64,000 nt of DNA, from assembly GCF_000829675.1 (NCBI RefSeq), contig NZ_BBRX01000023.1, positions 1-64,000 of the forward strand. Direction: 5' to 3'. The stretch is from Acinetobacter rudis (GTDB lineage Bacteria; Pseudomonadota; Gammaproteobacteria; Pseudomonadales; Moraxellaceae). The translations under genes were made by a program, and so were the position numbers. Of this stretch, positions 8,260 to 17,136 are shown one piece after another (the stretch's first letter is position 1; each line of letters opens with the position of its first letter). The notes under the pieces are model-generated. The model was given only the letters and a program-made list of their open reading frames with translations, did not search any database and was not told where the DNA came from.

Positions 8260-8922
8260 ATGAATAACCGTGATCATCCAACATCTAAGGCCGCTACTCG
8301 AATTGCAGCCGTAGGCTTTATGTTGATGATCACATATAGTGCACAGCAACAATTTGATCAAAAACTGGTAAAACTCAACGCACTCTCACTCGCCTCATGG
8401 AAAGTCGTGAAATTTGACTCACCCAATGAGCTCACTGCTGATGTTTTAGCATTTAGAACTGGCGAGCACCGACTCACCCTTTACGACCAGTATCGAAGAA
8501 GCCTAGAGTTTAAGTGTAGTGGCAATGGCTTGAGCGAGTTCTGTCGTGATCTAAACAACAAACAACTCACTCCGACTCAATTTGAGTTTTATGTTCGCTA
8601 TAACCCTAAAAGCAATATTGAATACTATGATCAACACAAAATAAAACGTATTGATTTCTTAGATGCACAGCAACGTCCCCAATCTCTTGACGTTATGACA
8701 GTTGCTCCCAACTCCAGCCAATACATTGCAGCAGAACGCAAAAGCTTTCATCGCTTCTTTTTACTTTATGGCTTTTTATATGCAGCAATTTGCATTTCGC
8801 TTTTGATCTACGCTTTTAGTGAGCCACGTCAAAGCCACCCTATTCGCTTTTATACAGCGAACATTATTGCAGCAGCGATCATTCTGCATTATTTATATTT
8901 CATAGTCTTATTTCTGATCTAG
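8260..8922 (+). CDS. Hypothetical membrane protein between tRNA-Arg repeats
   Basis: 220 residues. One hydrophobic helix near the N-terminus (about 14-30) may be a signal anchor. A polar, periplasm-like domain of about 130 residues with two Cys (KCSGNGLSEFC) that could form a disulfide follows, and then two C-terminal helices (about 166-190 and 197-219). I recognise no family. The gene runs opposite to the flanking tRNAs and lies inside a pair of 125-bp direct repeats made of tRNA-Arg plus terminator, so it may have arrived or been trapped by recombination there. No regulatory site is evident. Confidence 0.65.
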   Translation: MNNRDHPTSKAATRIAAVGFMLMITYSAQQQFDQKLVKLNALSLASWKVVKFDSPNELTADVLAFRTGEHRLTLYDQYRRSLEFKCSGNGLSEFCRDLNNKQLTPTQFEFYVRYNPKSNIEYYDQHKIKRIDFLDAQQRPQSLDVMTVAPNSSQYIAAERKSFHRFFLLYGFLYAAICISLLIYAFSEPRQSHPIRFYTANIIAAAIILHYLYFIVLFLI

Positions 8923-8963
8923 AACCAAACCCAAAGTGATCCCACAAATTTCAGGCACAAAAA

Positions 8964-8982
8964 AACCGCGATATACGCGGTT
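8964..8982 (-). terminator. Intrinsic terminator of tRNA-Arg copy B
   Basis: Stem AACCGCG / CGCGGTT with a 5-nt loop and T-run on the minus strand, at the same distance from the tRNA as in copy A. The last stem pair differs from copy A (G-C instead of A-T), keeping the pairing. Confidence 0.85.
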
Positions 8983-8995
8983 AATTTATTCAAGT

Positions 8996-9072
8996 TGGTG
9001 CGCTCAGAGAGATTCGAACTCCCGACCCCTTAGTTCGTAGCCAAGTGCTCTATCCAGCTGAGCTATGAGCGC
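8996..9072 (-). tRNA. tRNA-Arg(ACG), copy B
   Basis: 77 nt with encoded CCA, identical to copy A over the tRNA. It is last of the minus-strand run tRNA-Ser, tRNA-Arg C, tRNA-Arg B, which probably forms one transcript started upstream of tRNA-Ser, and is closed by its own terminator. Confidence 0.97.
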
Positions 9073-9117
9073 TAAACTTGTGTGTCATATTGACGTTTCG
9101 TTAATATCGTTTTAAAT

Positions 9118-9194
9118 TGGTGCGCTCAGAGAGATTCGAACTCCCGACCCCTTAGTTCGTAGCCAAGTGCTCTATCCAGCTGAGCTATGAGCGC
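9118..9194 (-). tRNA. tRNA-Arg(ACG), copy C
   Basis: 77 nt with encoded CCA and anticodon ACG, the same sequence as copies A and B. It lies 13 bp after tRNA-Ser and 45 bp before copy B. There is no terminator between, so it is co-transcribed. Confidence 0.97.
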
Positions 9195-9207
9195 ATCGTT
9201 TAAAACG

Positions 9208-9297
9208 TGGCGGTGAGAGAGGGATTCGAACCCTCGATACAGTTACCCGTATGCGTCCTTAGCAGGGACGTGGTTTCAGCCACTCACCCATCTCACC
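9208..9297 (-). tRNA. tRNA-Ser(GCT)
   Basis: 90-nt type II tRNA with a long variable arm. Acceptor GGTGAGA / TCTCACC, discriminator G and encoded CCA, anticodon loop CTGCTAA (anticodon GCT, reads AGC/AGU), T-loop TTCGAAT. It is first of the tRNA operon and is preceded by a near-consensus promoter. Confidence 0.97.
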
Positions 9298-9310
9298 GTA
9301 ACGAGCCGCC

Positions 9311-9339
9311 ATAATACAAACTAAAACCCAATTCGGCAA
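9311..9339 (-). promoter_or_regulatory. Sigma-70 promoter of the tRNA-Ser/tRNA-Arg operon
   Basis: On the minus strand, -35 TTGCCG (9334-9339), a 17-bp spacer and -10 TATTAT (9311-9316), 14 bp from the tRNA-Ser 5' end. Just downstream is a GC-rich GGCGGC segment that fits a stringently controlled discriminator. Confidence 0.8.
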
Positions 9340-9561
9340 GCGATCAACTAAAAAAAATCATGTTTTTTGCATCGATTAAATACTTTTTAAACAATTTTGC
9401 TGTTTTTGCCGATTATTTATACATAATTTCAAAAAAACCAATGCAACCAATTCAATAATTAGCCAGCAAACAACTTAAAAGTGGATTAATACAATCATTT
9501 TCGTGCAGTCTGACGCTGCATGTCTTATGCTAAAGCCATCGATTCATAAGAAAGTAAAGAC

Positions 9562-12078
9562 ATGATGAAAAACTGGGCTGATCCTGAAGCCAAATCTGAA
9601 GCGGAACGTTACGACAATCCGATTCCGAGTCGTACTCTAATTCTGGATACGATTGAGACAAAACAACAATCACTCTCTCATGCCGATTTGGTTGAACATT
9701 TCGGTATCGCTGATCAAAAAAGTATTGATGCACTTAGTCATCGCCTGATTGCCATGGTTCGTGATGGCCAACTCATGAAAGATGGTTTTAAATTTCAACC
9801 TATGCAAGATCAACCCATCTTAGATGCAACGGTTTATATCAACAACAAAGGTCTTGGTCTGGCGCAGATTGATGGTCAAGACAACATGCAACTGCCTGAG
9901 CGTGAACTACGCTTAGTGTTTAACGGCGACCGAATTAAAGTACAGCAAACTTCTGTAGACCGTCGCGGTAAAGCACTGGGTTATATCCGTGAAGTGACTC
10001 AACGTCGCGTTAAACAGATTATTGGTAAGCTTGAATGTTATGAGGGTGAATACTTTATTCAACCTGCAGCACCCAATGCACACCAACCGATTACTTTAGA
10101 AAAAGAACTCATCGAACACGCCAATGCCAAAACTGGCGAAATATTACGTGTTGCTTTAGATGATTATCCGACACGTGATGAATTTGCCAACGGACATATC
10201 GTGCAATCTATGGCAGATAAAGCAGATACCGAAGTCATTATTCCTCAAACTATTTTAGAGTTTGGTCTACCTTTTGAGTTTCCTCAAGAAGTTGTACAAG
10301 AAGCAGAAAGCTTTAAAGAGCCGACTGCTCGTGATCGTGCTGGTCGTATCGACTTAAGAGATTTGGCACTGGTTACCATCGATGGTGAAGATGCGCGAGA
10401 TTTTGACGACGCTGTTTATGCAGAAAAACGTCCAGGCGGTGGTTATCGTGTAGTTGTCGCAATTGCAGATGTTAGCCACTATGTACGTCTAGGTAAACCT
10501 TTAGATGAAGAAGCGCAAGAACGCGGTACTTCTGTGTACTTCCCTCACTTTGTTTTACCGATGTTACCAGAAGCTCTGTCCAATGGCCTCTGCTCACTCA
10601 ATCCAGATGTAGACCGTCTATGTATGGTCTGCGACTTAAATCTTTCTCGTGCTGGTCGTGTTACAGGTTTTCAGTTCTACCCATCTGTGATGCACTCACA
10701 AGCGCGTTTGACCTACGATCAAGTCTCAGAGTACTTCTCAGGAGACAGTGCTGCAATTACTGATAATCGTGCAGTACGCAAATCACTTAATACGCTATTC
10801 CAACTCTATCAAGTACTTAAAGAACTACGTCAACAACGCCATGCCATGGAGTTTGAGACTGTTGAAACATATATGACTTTTGATGAGTTAGGTGGCATTA
10901 AAGAAATCTTGCCTCGTACTCGTAATGATGCACACAAGCTTATTGAAGAATGTATGCTATTAGCAAACGTGGCAGCAGCTGAATATTCTCTTAAAAATGA
11001 AATTCCTATGCTGTACCGTGTACATGAGGCACCTGAGTTTTCTCGTATCCAAAAAGTACGCGATTTCGTTAAGCTACTCGGCTTAAGCTTCCCTGAACAA
11101 CCAACGCAAGCGGATTATCAGCGTGTAATTGAAGCCACCAAAGACCGTATTGATGCGCCGAGTATTCATGCCGTATTACTTCGTTCGATGATGCAAGCAT
11201 ATTATGGCGCGAATAATTTAGGCCACTATGGTCTAGCTTATGAAGCCTATACTCACTTTACTTCACCAATTCGTCGTTATCCTGACTTGTTGTTGCATCG
11301 TGCAATCAAAGCGCAATTGGCGAAGAAAAGCTACCCTCTTTCTGGTGCGGCTTTGGACGATGCTGGTGAACACTTCTCAGCGACAGAACGTCGTGCTGAT
11401 GAAGCTTCACGTTCAGTAACCACTTGGCTCAAATGCCACTATATGCAACAGCATTTGGGTGAAGAATTCCTCGGTACAATTTCCGCGACAACTGAATTTG
11501 GTTTATTCATCACCTTAAAAGATCTATATGTTGATGGTATGCTGCATATCAGCCAACTAGGTGATGACTACTTCGTTTATGATCAAGCCAGCCAAAGTTT
11601 GGTTGGACAAAATCGTGGTCAGGTTTTTGGCTTAGGTGATGAAGTTAAAATTAAAGTCGCTGCAGTGAATCTTGAAGAGCGTAAAATTGACTCTGAATTA
11701 CTTCAACAGTTAACTCATGCAGGACGTGTCATTCGTAGTCGTGCTCCACGCGTCGCTAAAACTGAATCAACTGAGCAAGTTTTTAATCAGGAAAATAAAC
11801 CGCGACGTGCTCCACGACGCCAAAATCCTGCACCTCAGGGTGAAAGAGTTCAAACTGAACAGAAAACAGCTCCAGTAAGTCAGGAAGTCGCAGCAGAACA
11901 GGCTGCTAAAGCTGCAGGTGAACGCCCACCGCGTAAAAAAAATGCGAAAGGCAAAGCCAGCTCTTATAGTAAAAAGTCTGAAAAAACTTCGAGCACTAAA
12001 AGCAAAACAAAAGATAAGGCCAAGAAAAAGGCCAAGTCAAAAAAAAGTAAGTCCAATGCAAAATCACGTAGCGAGTGA
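9562..12078 (+). CDS. rnr: Ribonuclease R
   Basis: 3'-5' hydrolytic exoribonuclease that degrades structured RNA, mRNA fragments and defective rRNA, and works with tmRNA. 838 residues: N-terminal winged helix (NPIPSRTLIL, about 20-85), two cold-shock domains, the RNB catalytic domain with the four-Asp motif (DGEDARDFDDAV, about 274-285), an S1 domain (EFLGTISATTEFGLFI) and a long Lys/Ser/Ala-rich tail from about 730. The tail is the region that in E. coli governs helicase activity and turnover. It is monocistronic, with a strong terminator after it. Confidence 0.97.
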   Translation: MMKNWADPEAKSEAERYDNPIPSRTLILDTIETKQQSLSHADLVEHFGIADQKSIDALSHRLIAMVRDGQLMKDGFKFQPMQDQPILDATVYINNKGLGLAQIDGQDNMQLPERELRLVFNGDRIKVQQTSVDRRGKALGYIREVTQRRVKQIIGKLECYEGEYFIQPAAPNAHQPITLEKELIEHANAKTGEILRVALDDYPTRDEFANGHIVQSMADKADTEVIIPQTILEFGLPFEFPQEVVQEAESFKEPTARDRAGRIDLRDLALVTIDGEDARDFDDAVYAEKRPGGGYRVVVAIADVSHYVRLGKPLDEEAQERGTSVYFPHFVLPMLPEALSNGLCSLNPDVDRLCMVCDLNLSRAGRVTGFQFYPSVMHSQARLTYDQVSEYFSGDSAAITDNRAVRKSLNTLFQLYQVLKELRQQRHAMEFETVETYMTFDELGGIKEILPRTRNDAHKLIEECMLLANVAAAEYSLKNEIPMLYRVHEAPEFSRIQKVRDFVKLLGLSFPEQPTQADYQRVIEATKDRIDAPSIHAVLLRSMMQAYYGANNLGHYGLAYEAYTHFTSPIRRYPDLLLHRAIKAQLAKKSYPLSGAALDDAGEHFSATERRADEASRSVTTWLKCHYMQQHLGEEFLGTISATTEFGLFITLKDLYVDGMLHISQLGDDYFVYDQASQSLVGQNRGQVFGLGDEVKIKVAAVNLEERKIDSELLQQLTHAGRVIRSRAPRVAKTESTEQVFNQENKPRRAPRRQNPAPQGERVQTEQKTAPVSQEVAAEQAAKAAGERPPRKKNAKGKASSYSKKSEKTSSTKSKTKDKAKKKAKSKKSKSNAKSRSE

Positions 12079-12085
12079 TTAAACA

Positions 12086-12120
12086 AAGCCCTCTAAATTA
12101 TAAGTTTAGAGGGCTTTTTT
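12086..12120 (+). terminator. Intrinsic terminator of rnr
   Basis: 12-bp stem AAGCCCTCTAAA / TTTAGAGGGCTT with a 7-nt loop and T-run, starting 8 bp after the stop. Confidence 0.9.
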
Positions 12121-12256
12121 CTTATATCGATCACATAAAAATAAATAAAGTGCTCTTAAATACATTATTTCATGGAAAATTTGATGGTCTGACTTGATTT
12201 TGTGTCTGTTGAACCCGACATTTATTCACATCATATAAATAAAACGGCCAGTACAC

Positions 12257-14287
12257 ATGAATTTGGAACTTGCAACTTTACCTACGCCACAATTTGACCA
12301 AATCGAACTTGAAACACTCAAACAACAGATCAACCAAGCAATTCAAGATGGTCAAGCATTTCTAAAAGAGCTAAATAATGTTGTGCCAAATTTCCAGCAA
12401 CAACTGACGGTACTTCAACGCATTGATCAATTAGAAAATCAAATGAGTGAATCTTGGGGAATCTTATCGCACCTCAATGCAGTCATGAATAACAGCGACA
12501 CTCGTGAACTCTATCAAGCACTACTGCCTGCCCTCAGTGAATATTACACTGCGCTTGGTCAACATACAGTACTCTATCAACACTATCAGCATGTCCATGA
12601 TGCCGCAGAGTTTAATCAATTAAGCCCAGCACAACAAAGTTCGATTAAACTAGCACTTCGTGATTTTCAATTGTCTGGAGTCGCTTTAATTGGTGCTGAT
12701 AAACAGCGCTATGCAGAGATTTCTTCACGCTTATCTCAGCTTTCATCTGACTTTTCGAATCATGTCCTAGATGCTACCCAAGCTTTCTTCCAACCTTTAA
12801 GCGAAGCACAGCTACAAGGTCTACCACAAAGCAGTATTGAGCTACTCAAACAATATGGCCAACAACGTGAGCTTGAACAGGCAGTTGCAACCTTAGATAT
12901 TCCTTCTTATCTTGCCATCATGACTTATGCTGATGACCGTGCACTGCGTGAACAGCTCTATCATGCCTATACGACACGTGCCTCTGAACAGTCAGCTCAA
13001 CCAGAGTTCGATAACAGTGAAATTATGCAAGAAATCTTAGCCTTGCGACAAGAAATGGCTAGTTTGCTCGGCTTTAATAACTATGCTGAATATTCATTGG
13101 CCAGTAAAATGGCACCTGATGTTGCCACCGTTGAAAACTTTCTCATCGAACTGGCTGAACATGCACGTGGCCCTGCAGAACAAGAAATTGCGCAGTTGAA
13201 ACAAATCGCTGCGGATGATGGTATTGACCAACTACAACCTTGGGACAGCAGCTACTATTCAGAAAAATTAAAGCAAAAGTTATTTAAACTTTCTCAAGAA
13301 GATTTAAAACCTTATTTCCCTGCACCTAAAGTAATTCAAGGCCTGTTCCAGGTGGTACAACGTTTGTATGATATTCAAATCATTCAACGCCAAGCCCCTG
13401 TTTGGCATGAGGATGTCAAATATTTTGAGATCGAGGATCAAGGTCAAGTCTTAGGTGGATTCTACTTCGACCTTTATGCGCGAAATGGTAAACGTGGTGG
13501 TGCGTGGATGAGTGGTTTCCGTTCACGTATGCAAACAGCGACTGGTTTACAAAAACCTATTTGCTATATGGTCGGTAACTTTACCCCACCAATTGGTGAA
13601 CAACCTGCGCTACTCAGTCATGATGAAGTGAACACACTCTTTCATGAGTTTGGGCATGGTTTACACCATCTCCTGACCGAAGTGGACCAAATCTCTGTTG
13701 CAGGCACACACGGCGTGGCATGGGATGCTGTCGAGTTGCCAAGTCAATTTATGGAGTTTTGGACTTGGGACCAAGACAGCCTCAATAATTTAAGTGAACA
13801 TATCGATACGAAAGAAAGCTTACCCGCTGATTTACTCAAAGCCCTACTCGATGCACGTTTCTTCCAATCTGGTATGCAGAGTCTGCGTCAAATCGAATTT
13901 GCACTTTTTGATCTTAATATTCACAGTGCAAACCCTGCACTCAGTATTGCTCAAATTCAAAGCACACTTGATGATATTCGCAATAAATACGCAGTACTCC
14001 CAAGCACACAGAGCAATCGCTTCCAAAACAGCTTTAGCCATATTTTTGCAGGTGGTTATGCTGCGGGCTACTACTCATATAAATGGGCTGAAGTCTTAGC
14101 CAGTGATGCTTTTGATCGCTTTGAACAAGAAGGAATATTCAATACTGCTACAGGTGCTGATTTCCGTAAAGCCATTTTGGCTGTTGGTGGTAAAGACAGT
14201 GCTTTACAAGCTTTTGTGAACTTTCGTGGTCGTGAACCTAAAATTGATGCGTTATTACGTCATCAAGGTTGGACGAATCACTCATAA
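12257..14287 (+). CDS. prlC: Oligopeptidase A (M3 family metallopeptidase)
   Basis: Cytoplasmic zinc oligopeptidase that degrades signal-peptide remnants and short peptides. 676 residues, the usual size. The active site HEFGHGLHHLL (about 469-479) gives the HExxH-type zinc ligands (here HEFGH), with the third ligand Glu downstream in the WDAVELPSQFME segment. The N-terminal two-thirds is the helical M3 framework. The yheV-like gene follows 15 bp later and is probably co-transcribed. No membrane segment or signal is present. Confidence 0.95.
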   Translation: MNLELATLPTPQFDQIELETLKQQINQAIQDGQAFLKELNNVVPNFQQQLTVLQRIDQLENQMSESWGILSHLNAVMNNSDTRELYQALLPALSEYYTALGQHTVLYQHYQHVHDAAEFNQLSPAQQSSIKLALRDFQLSGVALIGADKQRYAEISSRLSQLSSDFSNHVLDATQAFFQPLSEAQLQGLPQSSIELLKQYGQQRELEQAVATLDIPSYLAIMTYADDRALREQLYHAYTTRASEQSAQPEFDNSEIMQEILALRQEMASLLGFNNYAEYSLASKMAPDVATVENFLIELAEHARGPAEQEIAQLKQIAADDGIDQLQPWDSSYYSEKLKQKLFKLSQEDLKPYFPAPKVIQGLFQVVQRLYDIQIIQRQAPVWHEDVKYFEIEDQGQVLGGFYFDLYARNGKRGGAWMSGFRSRMQTATGLQKPICYMVGNFTPPIGEQPALLSHDEVNTLFHEFGHGLHHLLTEVDQISVAGTHGVAWDAVELPSQFMEFWTWDQDSLNNLSEHIDTKESLPADLLKALLDARFFQSGMQSLRQIEFALFDLNIHSANPALSIAQIQSTLDDIRNKYAVLPSTQSNRFQNSFSHIFAGGYAAGYYSYKWAEVLASDAFDRFEQEGIFNTATGADFRKAILAVGGKDSALQAFVNFRGREPKIDALLRHQGWTNHS

Positions 14288-14329
14288 AGCCTTTAAACTA
14301 CCATGCAAATTGAATTAAATGGTGCGTAT

Positions 14330-14545
14330 ATGCAGATCAAACGTCGATTCATCGCCGGTGCGCGATGTCCAAAATGTGAAGCGATGGATCGTGTGGTCAT
14401 GCTCAACAACGATACTGATGAGTGGATCGAATGTATTGAATGTGGTTACTCAGAAAACCGCCCTACTGAGGTTGAAGAACCACAAATACCAGAACCTGCC
14501 GATGAGGTTGGAGTGATTCAATTCAAACCACGTCCAGCCAAATAA
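14330..14545 (+). CDS. yheV: YheV-like zinc-ribbon protein
   Basis: A small protein of about 71 residues with two CxxC knuckles (CPKC and CIEC) spaced as a zinc ribbon, then a Glu/Pro-rich linker and a VIQFKPRP tail. Sequence and length match YheV (MAIRKRFIAGAKCPAC in E. coli), which supports ATG 14330 (MQIKRRFIAGARCPKC) rather than ATG 14303, which would add nine residues. Function is unknown. It sits directly behind prlC and ends in a strong terminator. Confidence 0.85.
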   Translation: MQIKRRFIAGARCPKCEAMDRVVMLNNDTDEWIECIECGYSENRPTEVEEPQIPEPADEVGVIQFKPRPAK

Positions 14546-14549
14546 ATCA

Positions 14550-14585
14550 CTCGGTGCTATCACATGTTAGCACCGAGTTTTTTTG
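14550..14585 (+). terminator. Intrinsic terminator of prlC-yheV
   Basis: 10-bp stem CTCGGTGCTA / TAGCACCGAG, 8-nt loop, followed by seven T, immediately after the stop. Confidence 0.92.
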
Positions 14586-14609
14586 ACTCTATCAACAATA
14601 CTCAATGTT

Positions 14610-15524
14610 CTAGTCTAAACTTGGATCTTGGCGCCAATTGAATCGAATTGGTTTTTGCAAGTTTTGTGCAAGTAAGATACCCAATAAAGTCAAACCACCA
14701 CCCACCCAGTGGAAGGTATGAAGTTCTTCGCCCAACATAACAACAGCTATCAATGCTGTAAATATTGGCAATAAATTCATATACATGCTGTTTTTGTTTG
14801 GCCCCAAATGACGCACACCCTCCATCCATAAGTACGACAACAATACTGATGAAAAAATACTGGCATAAACAATCATCGGGATAGTCTGTTGATTCAACTG
14901 CATCTGAGAGGCAGGTAAGAATAGAAAAAATGGCAACACATAAATTAAAGCAAAAACACTTTGTACATAATTGGCTTGCCATGCAGGAATCGGCATTTTC
15001 CAGCGTTTAAGCAATACCCCATAAAGTGCGAAGCCAATTGCAGCAATCAGCATCAAGCCATCTCCGACATGAACCCCACCCTGTAATAACTGACTTGGCT
15101 GTCCTTGACTGAGCAAATACACAATACCAAAAAGTGATAAAAGACCACCGAATAGCATGCCATAACTTGCTTGATCTTTAAGCATTATACTGCTTAAAAA
15201 CATGGTCAATAATGGAATCAAACATGTCACTATCGCCATATTGGTTGCACTGGTTGTTGCTGCCGCTTGATAAGACAACCATTGAAATAACGAAACAGAT
15301 AAGAAGCCACCTAAAGCCAGATGTTTCCAATAAGGCTTAATCATTTCACGATTTTTCAGTAGAGGTATTAAGACAAATGTACTCATCACGACAAGCGCGA
15401 GGACAAGACGATAAAAAGTTATTGCGACTGGGGAAATTACACCACTTGCCATTTTTGACACGACGACATTACCCGCCCAAAACAAAATAGCCGTTAAAGG
15501 ATAAAATGCTGCTTTTTGAAACAT
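14610..15524 (-). CDS. EamA/DMT-superfamily transporter
   Basis: 304 residues with ten hydrophobic helices in two EamA repeats (first beginning ILFWAGNVVVSKMASG, second around GFALYGVLLKRW), the 10-TM drug/metabolite transporter plan of RhaT/YdcZ/RarD-like exporters in the inner membrane. The earlier in-frame start at 15545 is TTG, so ATG 15524 (MFQKAAFYPL) is preferred. It is divergent from an AraC regulator with 113 bp between, which makes it that regulator's likely target. The solute is unknown; metabolite or amino-acid efflux is typical. Confidence 0.87.
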   Translation of the reverse strand: MFQKAAFYPLTAILFWAGNVVVSKMASGVISPVAITFYRLVLALVVMSTFVLIPLLKNREMIKPYWKHLALGGFLSVSLFQWLSYQAAATTSATNMAIVTCLIPLLTMFLSSIMLKDQASYGMLFGGLLSLFGIVYLLSQGQPSQLLQGGVHVGDGLMLIAAIGFALYGVLLKRWKMPIPAWQANYVQSVFALIYVLPFFLFLPASQMQLNQQTIPMIVYASIFSSVLLSYLWMEGVRHLGPNKNSMYMNLLPIFTALIAVVMLGEELHTFHWVGGGLTLLGILLAQNLQKPIRFNWRQDPSLD

Positions 15525-15582
15525 TGTCTGATACCTACACTTCAATCGAAACTTATGTTAAAAAATAATCAAACAGCACTTA

Positions 15583-15609
15583 GGCGACATATAGACATTC
15601 ACTATCGCC
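15583..15609. promoter_or_regulatory. Possible AraC-family operator
   Basis: GGCGA and TCGCC half-sites, inverted, separated by 17 bp, in the 113-bp divergent region of the transporter and the AraC gene. Half-site spacing of about two helical turns suits an AraC-type dimer. Position is the only other support. Confidence 0.3.
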
Positions 15610-15637
15610 AAATGGACAATTTTTTATTGAGGATGTC

Positions 15638-16426
15638 ATGGCAACGTTATTAACACATGGATATGACGATTATGAGGTATTTGCATTCGCTCAATGCTAT
15701 ACACATGGTCATACTGAAACTTGGCATCAACACCCGTATATTCAATTAATTCATACATTAACTGGAGTTATTCGGGTTGAAACAACCGAGGGAACTTGGA
15801 TCTGTCCCCCAGGCCGAGGACTGTGGATTCCAGCAGGAAAAAAACATGCTTTACATGTCAGCGGACAGGGAAATATACGTGGTGTTTGGATTAAAGCCAA
15901 TGCGCGAAAAAACCTTGCAACGCACTGTTCTGTCGTCAATATCTCAGCTCTACTGCGCGAGTTAATTTGTGCTGCGTTAAACATTGACGAGCCCATCCAA
16001 ACGAATAGCCGCAATGAACGGTTATTACAATTGATTCTAGATGAAGTCACTTTACTGCCAAGCCTAGCTTTTCATCTGCCTGAGGCGCGAAGTCCAGCCT
16101 TAATTCAACTTTGTCAGAAAATTCGTGACAACTTGGCTTTTGATTGGACCTTACATCATGCTGCAGCAACAGCTGCAATGAGCAGTAAGACATTGTCACG
16201 CCACTTCCAAAAAGAACTGAACATGAATTTTGCACAGTGGATTCGTCAAGCAAAACTACTTCAGGCCATGACTGAACTTAGCCAAAATAAGCCGATCTTA
16301 CATATCGCTCTCGACCTTGGATATGACAGCCCTAGTGCATTTAGTGCAATGTTCAAACGTGAAACTGCGATGACGCCGAGCGAATACATGGCTCAATTCA
16401 GCCAACCACTAGATCATAAGCGTTAA
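15638..16426 (+). CDS. AraC family transcriptional regulator with cupin sensor
   Basis: 262 residues. The N-terminal cupin (about 10-85) shows WHQHPYIQLIHTLTG and the metal-like GRGLWIPAGKKH segment. The C-terminal domain holds two helix-turn-helix units (AATAAMSSKTLSRHFQ and IALDLGYDSPSAFSAMFKRETAMTPSEY). Such cupin-AraC proteins sense small ligands and often control the exporter transcribed divergently, which here is the EamA gene. The 3' end overlaps the convergent rhombosortase-like gene by four bases. GAGG sits six bases before the ATG. Confidence 0.9.
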   Translation: MATLLTHGYDDYEVFAFAQCYTHGHTETWHQHPYIQLIHTLTGVIRVETTEGTWICPPGRGLWIPAGKKHALHVSGQGNIRGVWIKANARKNLATHCSVVNISALLRELICAALNIDEPIQTNSRNERLLQLILDEVTLLPSLAFHLPEARSPALIQLCQKIRDNLAFDWTLHHAAATAAMSSKTLSRHFQKELNMNFAQWIRQAKLLQAMTELSQNKPILHIALDLGYDSPSAFSAMFKRETAMTPSEYMAQFSQPLDHKR

Positions 16427-17022
16427 AGTTTGGTCTTGTTCTGATGTGTAATGCGTTGTTTAAACCAAGTCCAAGACATAAACATGCCAGCAAAAACTGC
16501 ACCCCAAACAGCACCTAATACATGTGCTTCAGTCAATACAGGACTACCAATCAAAGCTGCTGTCTGACTTGGGGCAAAAATGTTTTCTCCCACAAGCTTG
16601 ATCAAAACCAATGCCAAAATCAGTAATGCAAACTTACGCTCTTTAGCAAACTGCAAATACAGCAATGCAACTGCGACATAAATTCCATGTAGCACTCCTG
16701 AAAAACCGGCATAGGCTTGAATTGATGGATAAATAAAATAAAAACTCAGGCTGATTGCCATCGGTAAAAATAAAATTAAGCTCAACAGATAACGATTTTT
16801 AAAACGAGGAAAAATAAAAGGTAAACATATGAATGCCAGCATGTTCAGTAGATAATGAATCCACCCAACATGCACCCAATGTGCCGTCCAGATACGCCAA
16901 GGCTCAACCCACAAATCATATCGCCAGTAAATAAAGTAAGGTTGAAACACCTGTAGTGATGCTGAAATCAACATACTACTTGCGATTAAGGCACTCTTCT
17001 TCTTTAATTCAATTTCTTGCAT
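16423..17022 (-). CDS. Rhombosortase-like rhomboid intramembrane protease
   Basis: 199 residues, about six transmembrane helices. Rhomboid hallmarks: HYLLN in TM2 (His56, Asn60), the catalytic Ser108 in GFSGVLHG and His167 in EAHVLGAVWG. The GxSGVLHG and EAH-LGA forms are those of rhombosortases, which cleave proteins bearing a C-terminal GlyGly-CTERM tail at the inner membrane, usually type II secretion substrates. No GlyGly-CTERM protein is visible in this window, so the substrate would be elsewhere. It has its own promoter region with a 20-bp palindrome 44 bp upstream of the start. A general rhomboid function cannot be excluded. Confidence 0.78.
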   Translation of the reverse strand: MQEIELKKKSALIASSMLISASLQVFQPYFIYWRYDLWVEPWRIWTAHWVHVGWIHYLLNMLAFICLPFIFPRFKNRYLLSLILFLPMAISLSFYFIYPSIQAYAGFSGVLHGIYVAVALLYLQFAKERKFALLILALVLIKLVGENIFAPSQTAALIGSPVLTEAHVLGAVWGAVFAGMFMSWTWFKQRITHQNKTKL

Positions 17023-17065
17023 CTTCCCTTCCCTCTACACTGCGCTTAGAAGTTAAGTTTATTAA

Positions 17066-17085
17066 TGAACAAACAAGTTTGTTCA
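17066..17085. promoter_or_regulatory. 20-bp palindrome upstream of rhombosortase-like gene
   Basis: TGAACAAAC-aa-GTTTGTTCA: perfect 9-bp arms with a 2-bp centre, 44 bp before the start codon at 17022. The size and tight spacing fit a TetR-type or similar dimeric repressor site. Confidence 0.55.
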
Positions 17086-17136
17086 AATAAAGATCAACAC
17101 TTAGAATTATCCTTCTAATATTACTCAATTTTATTA

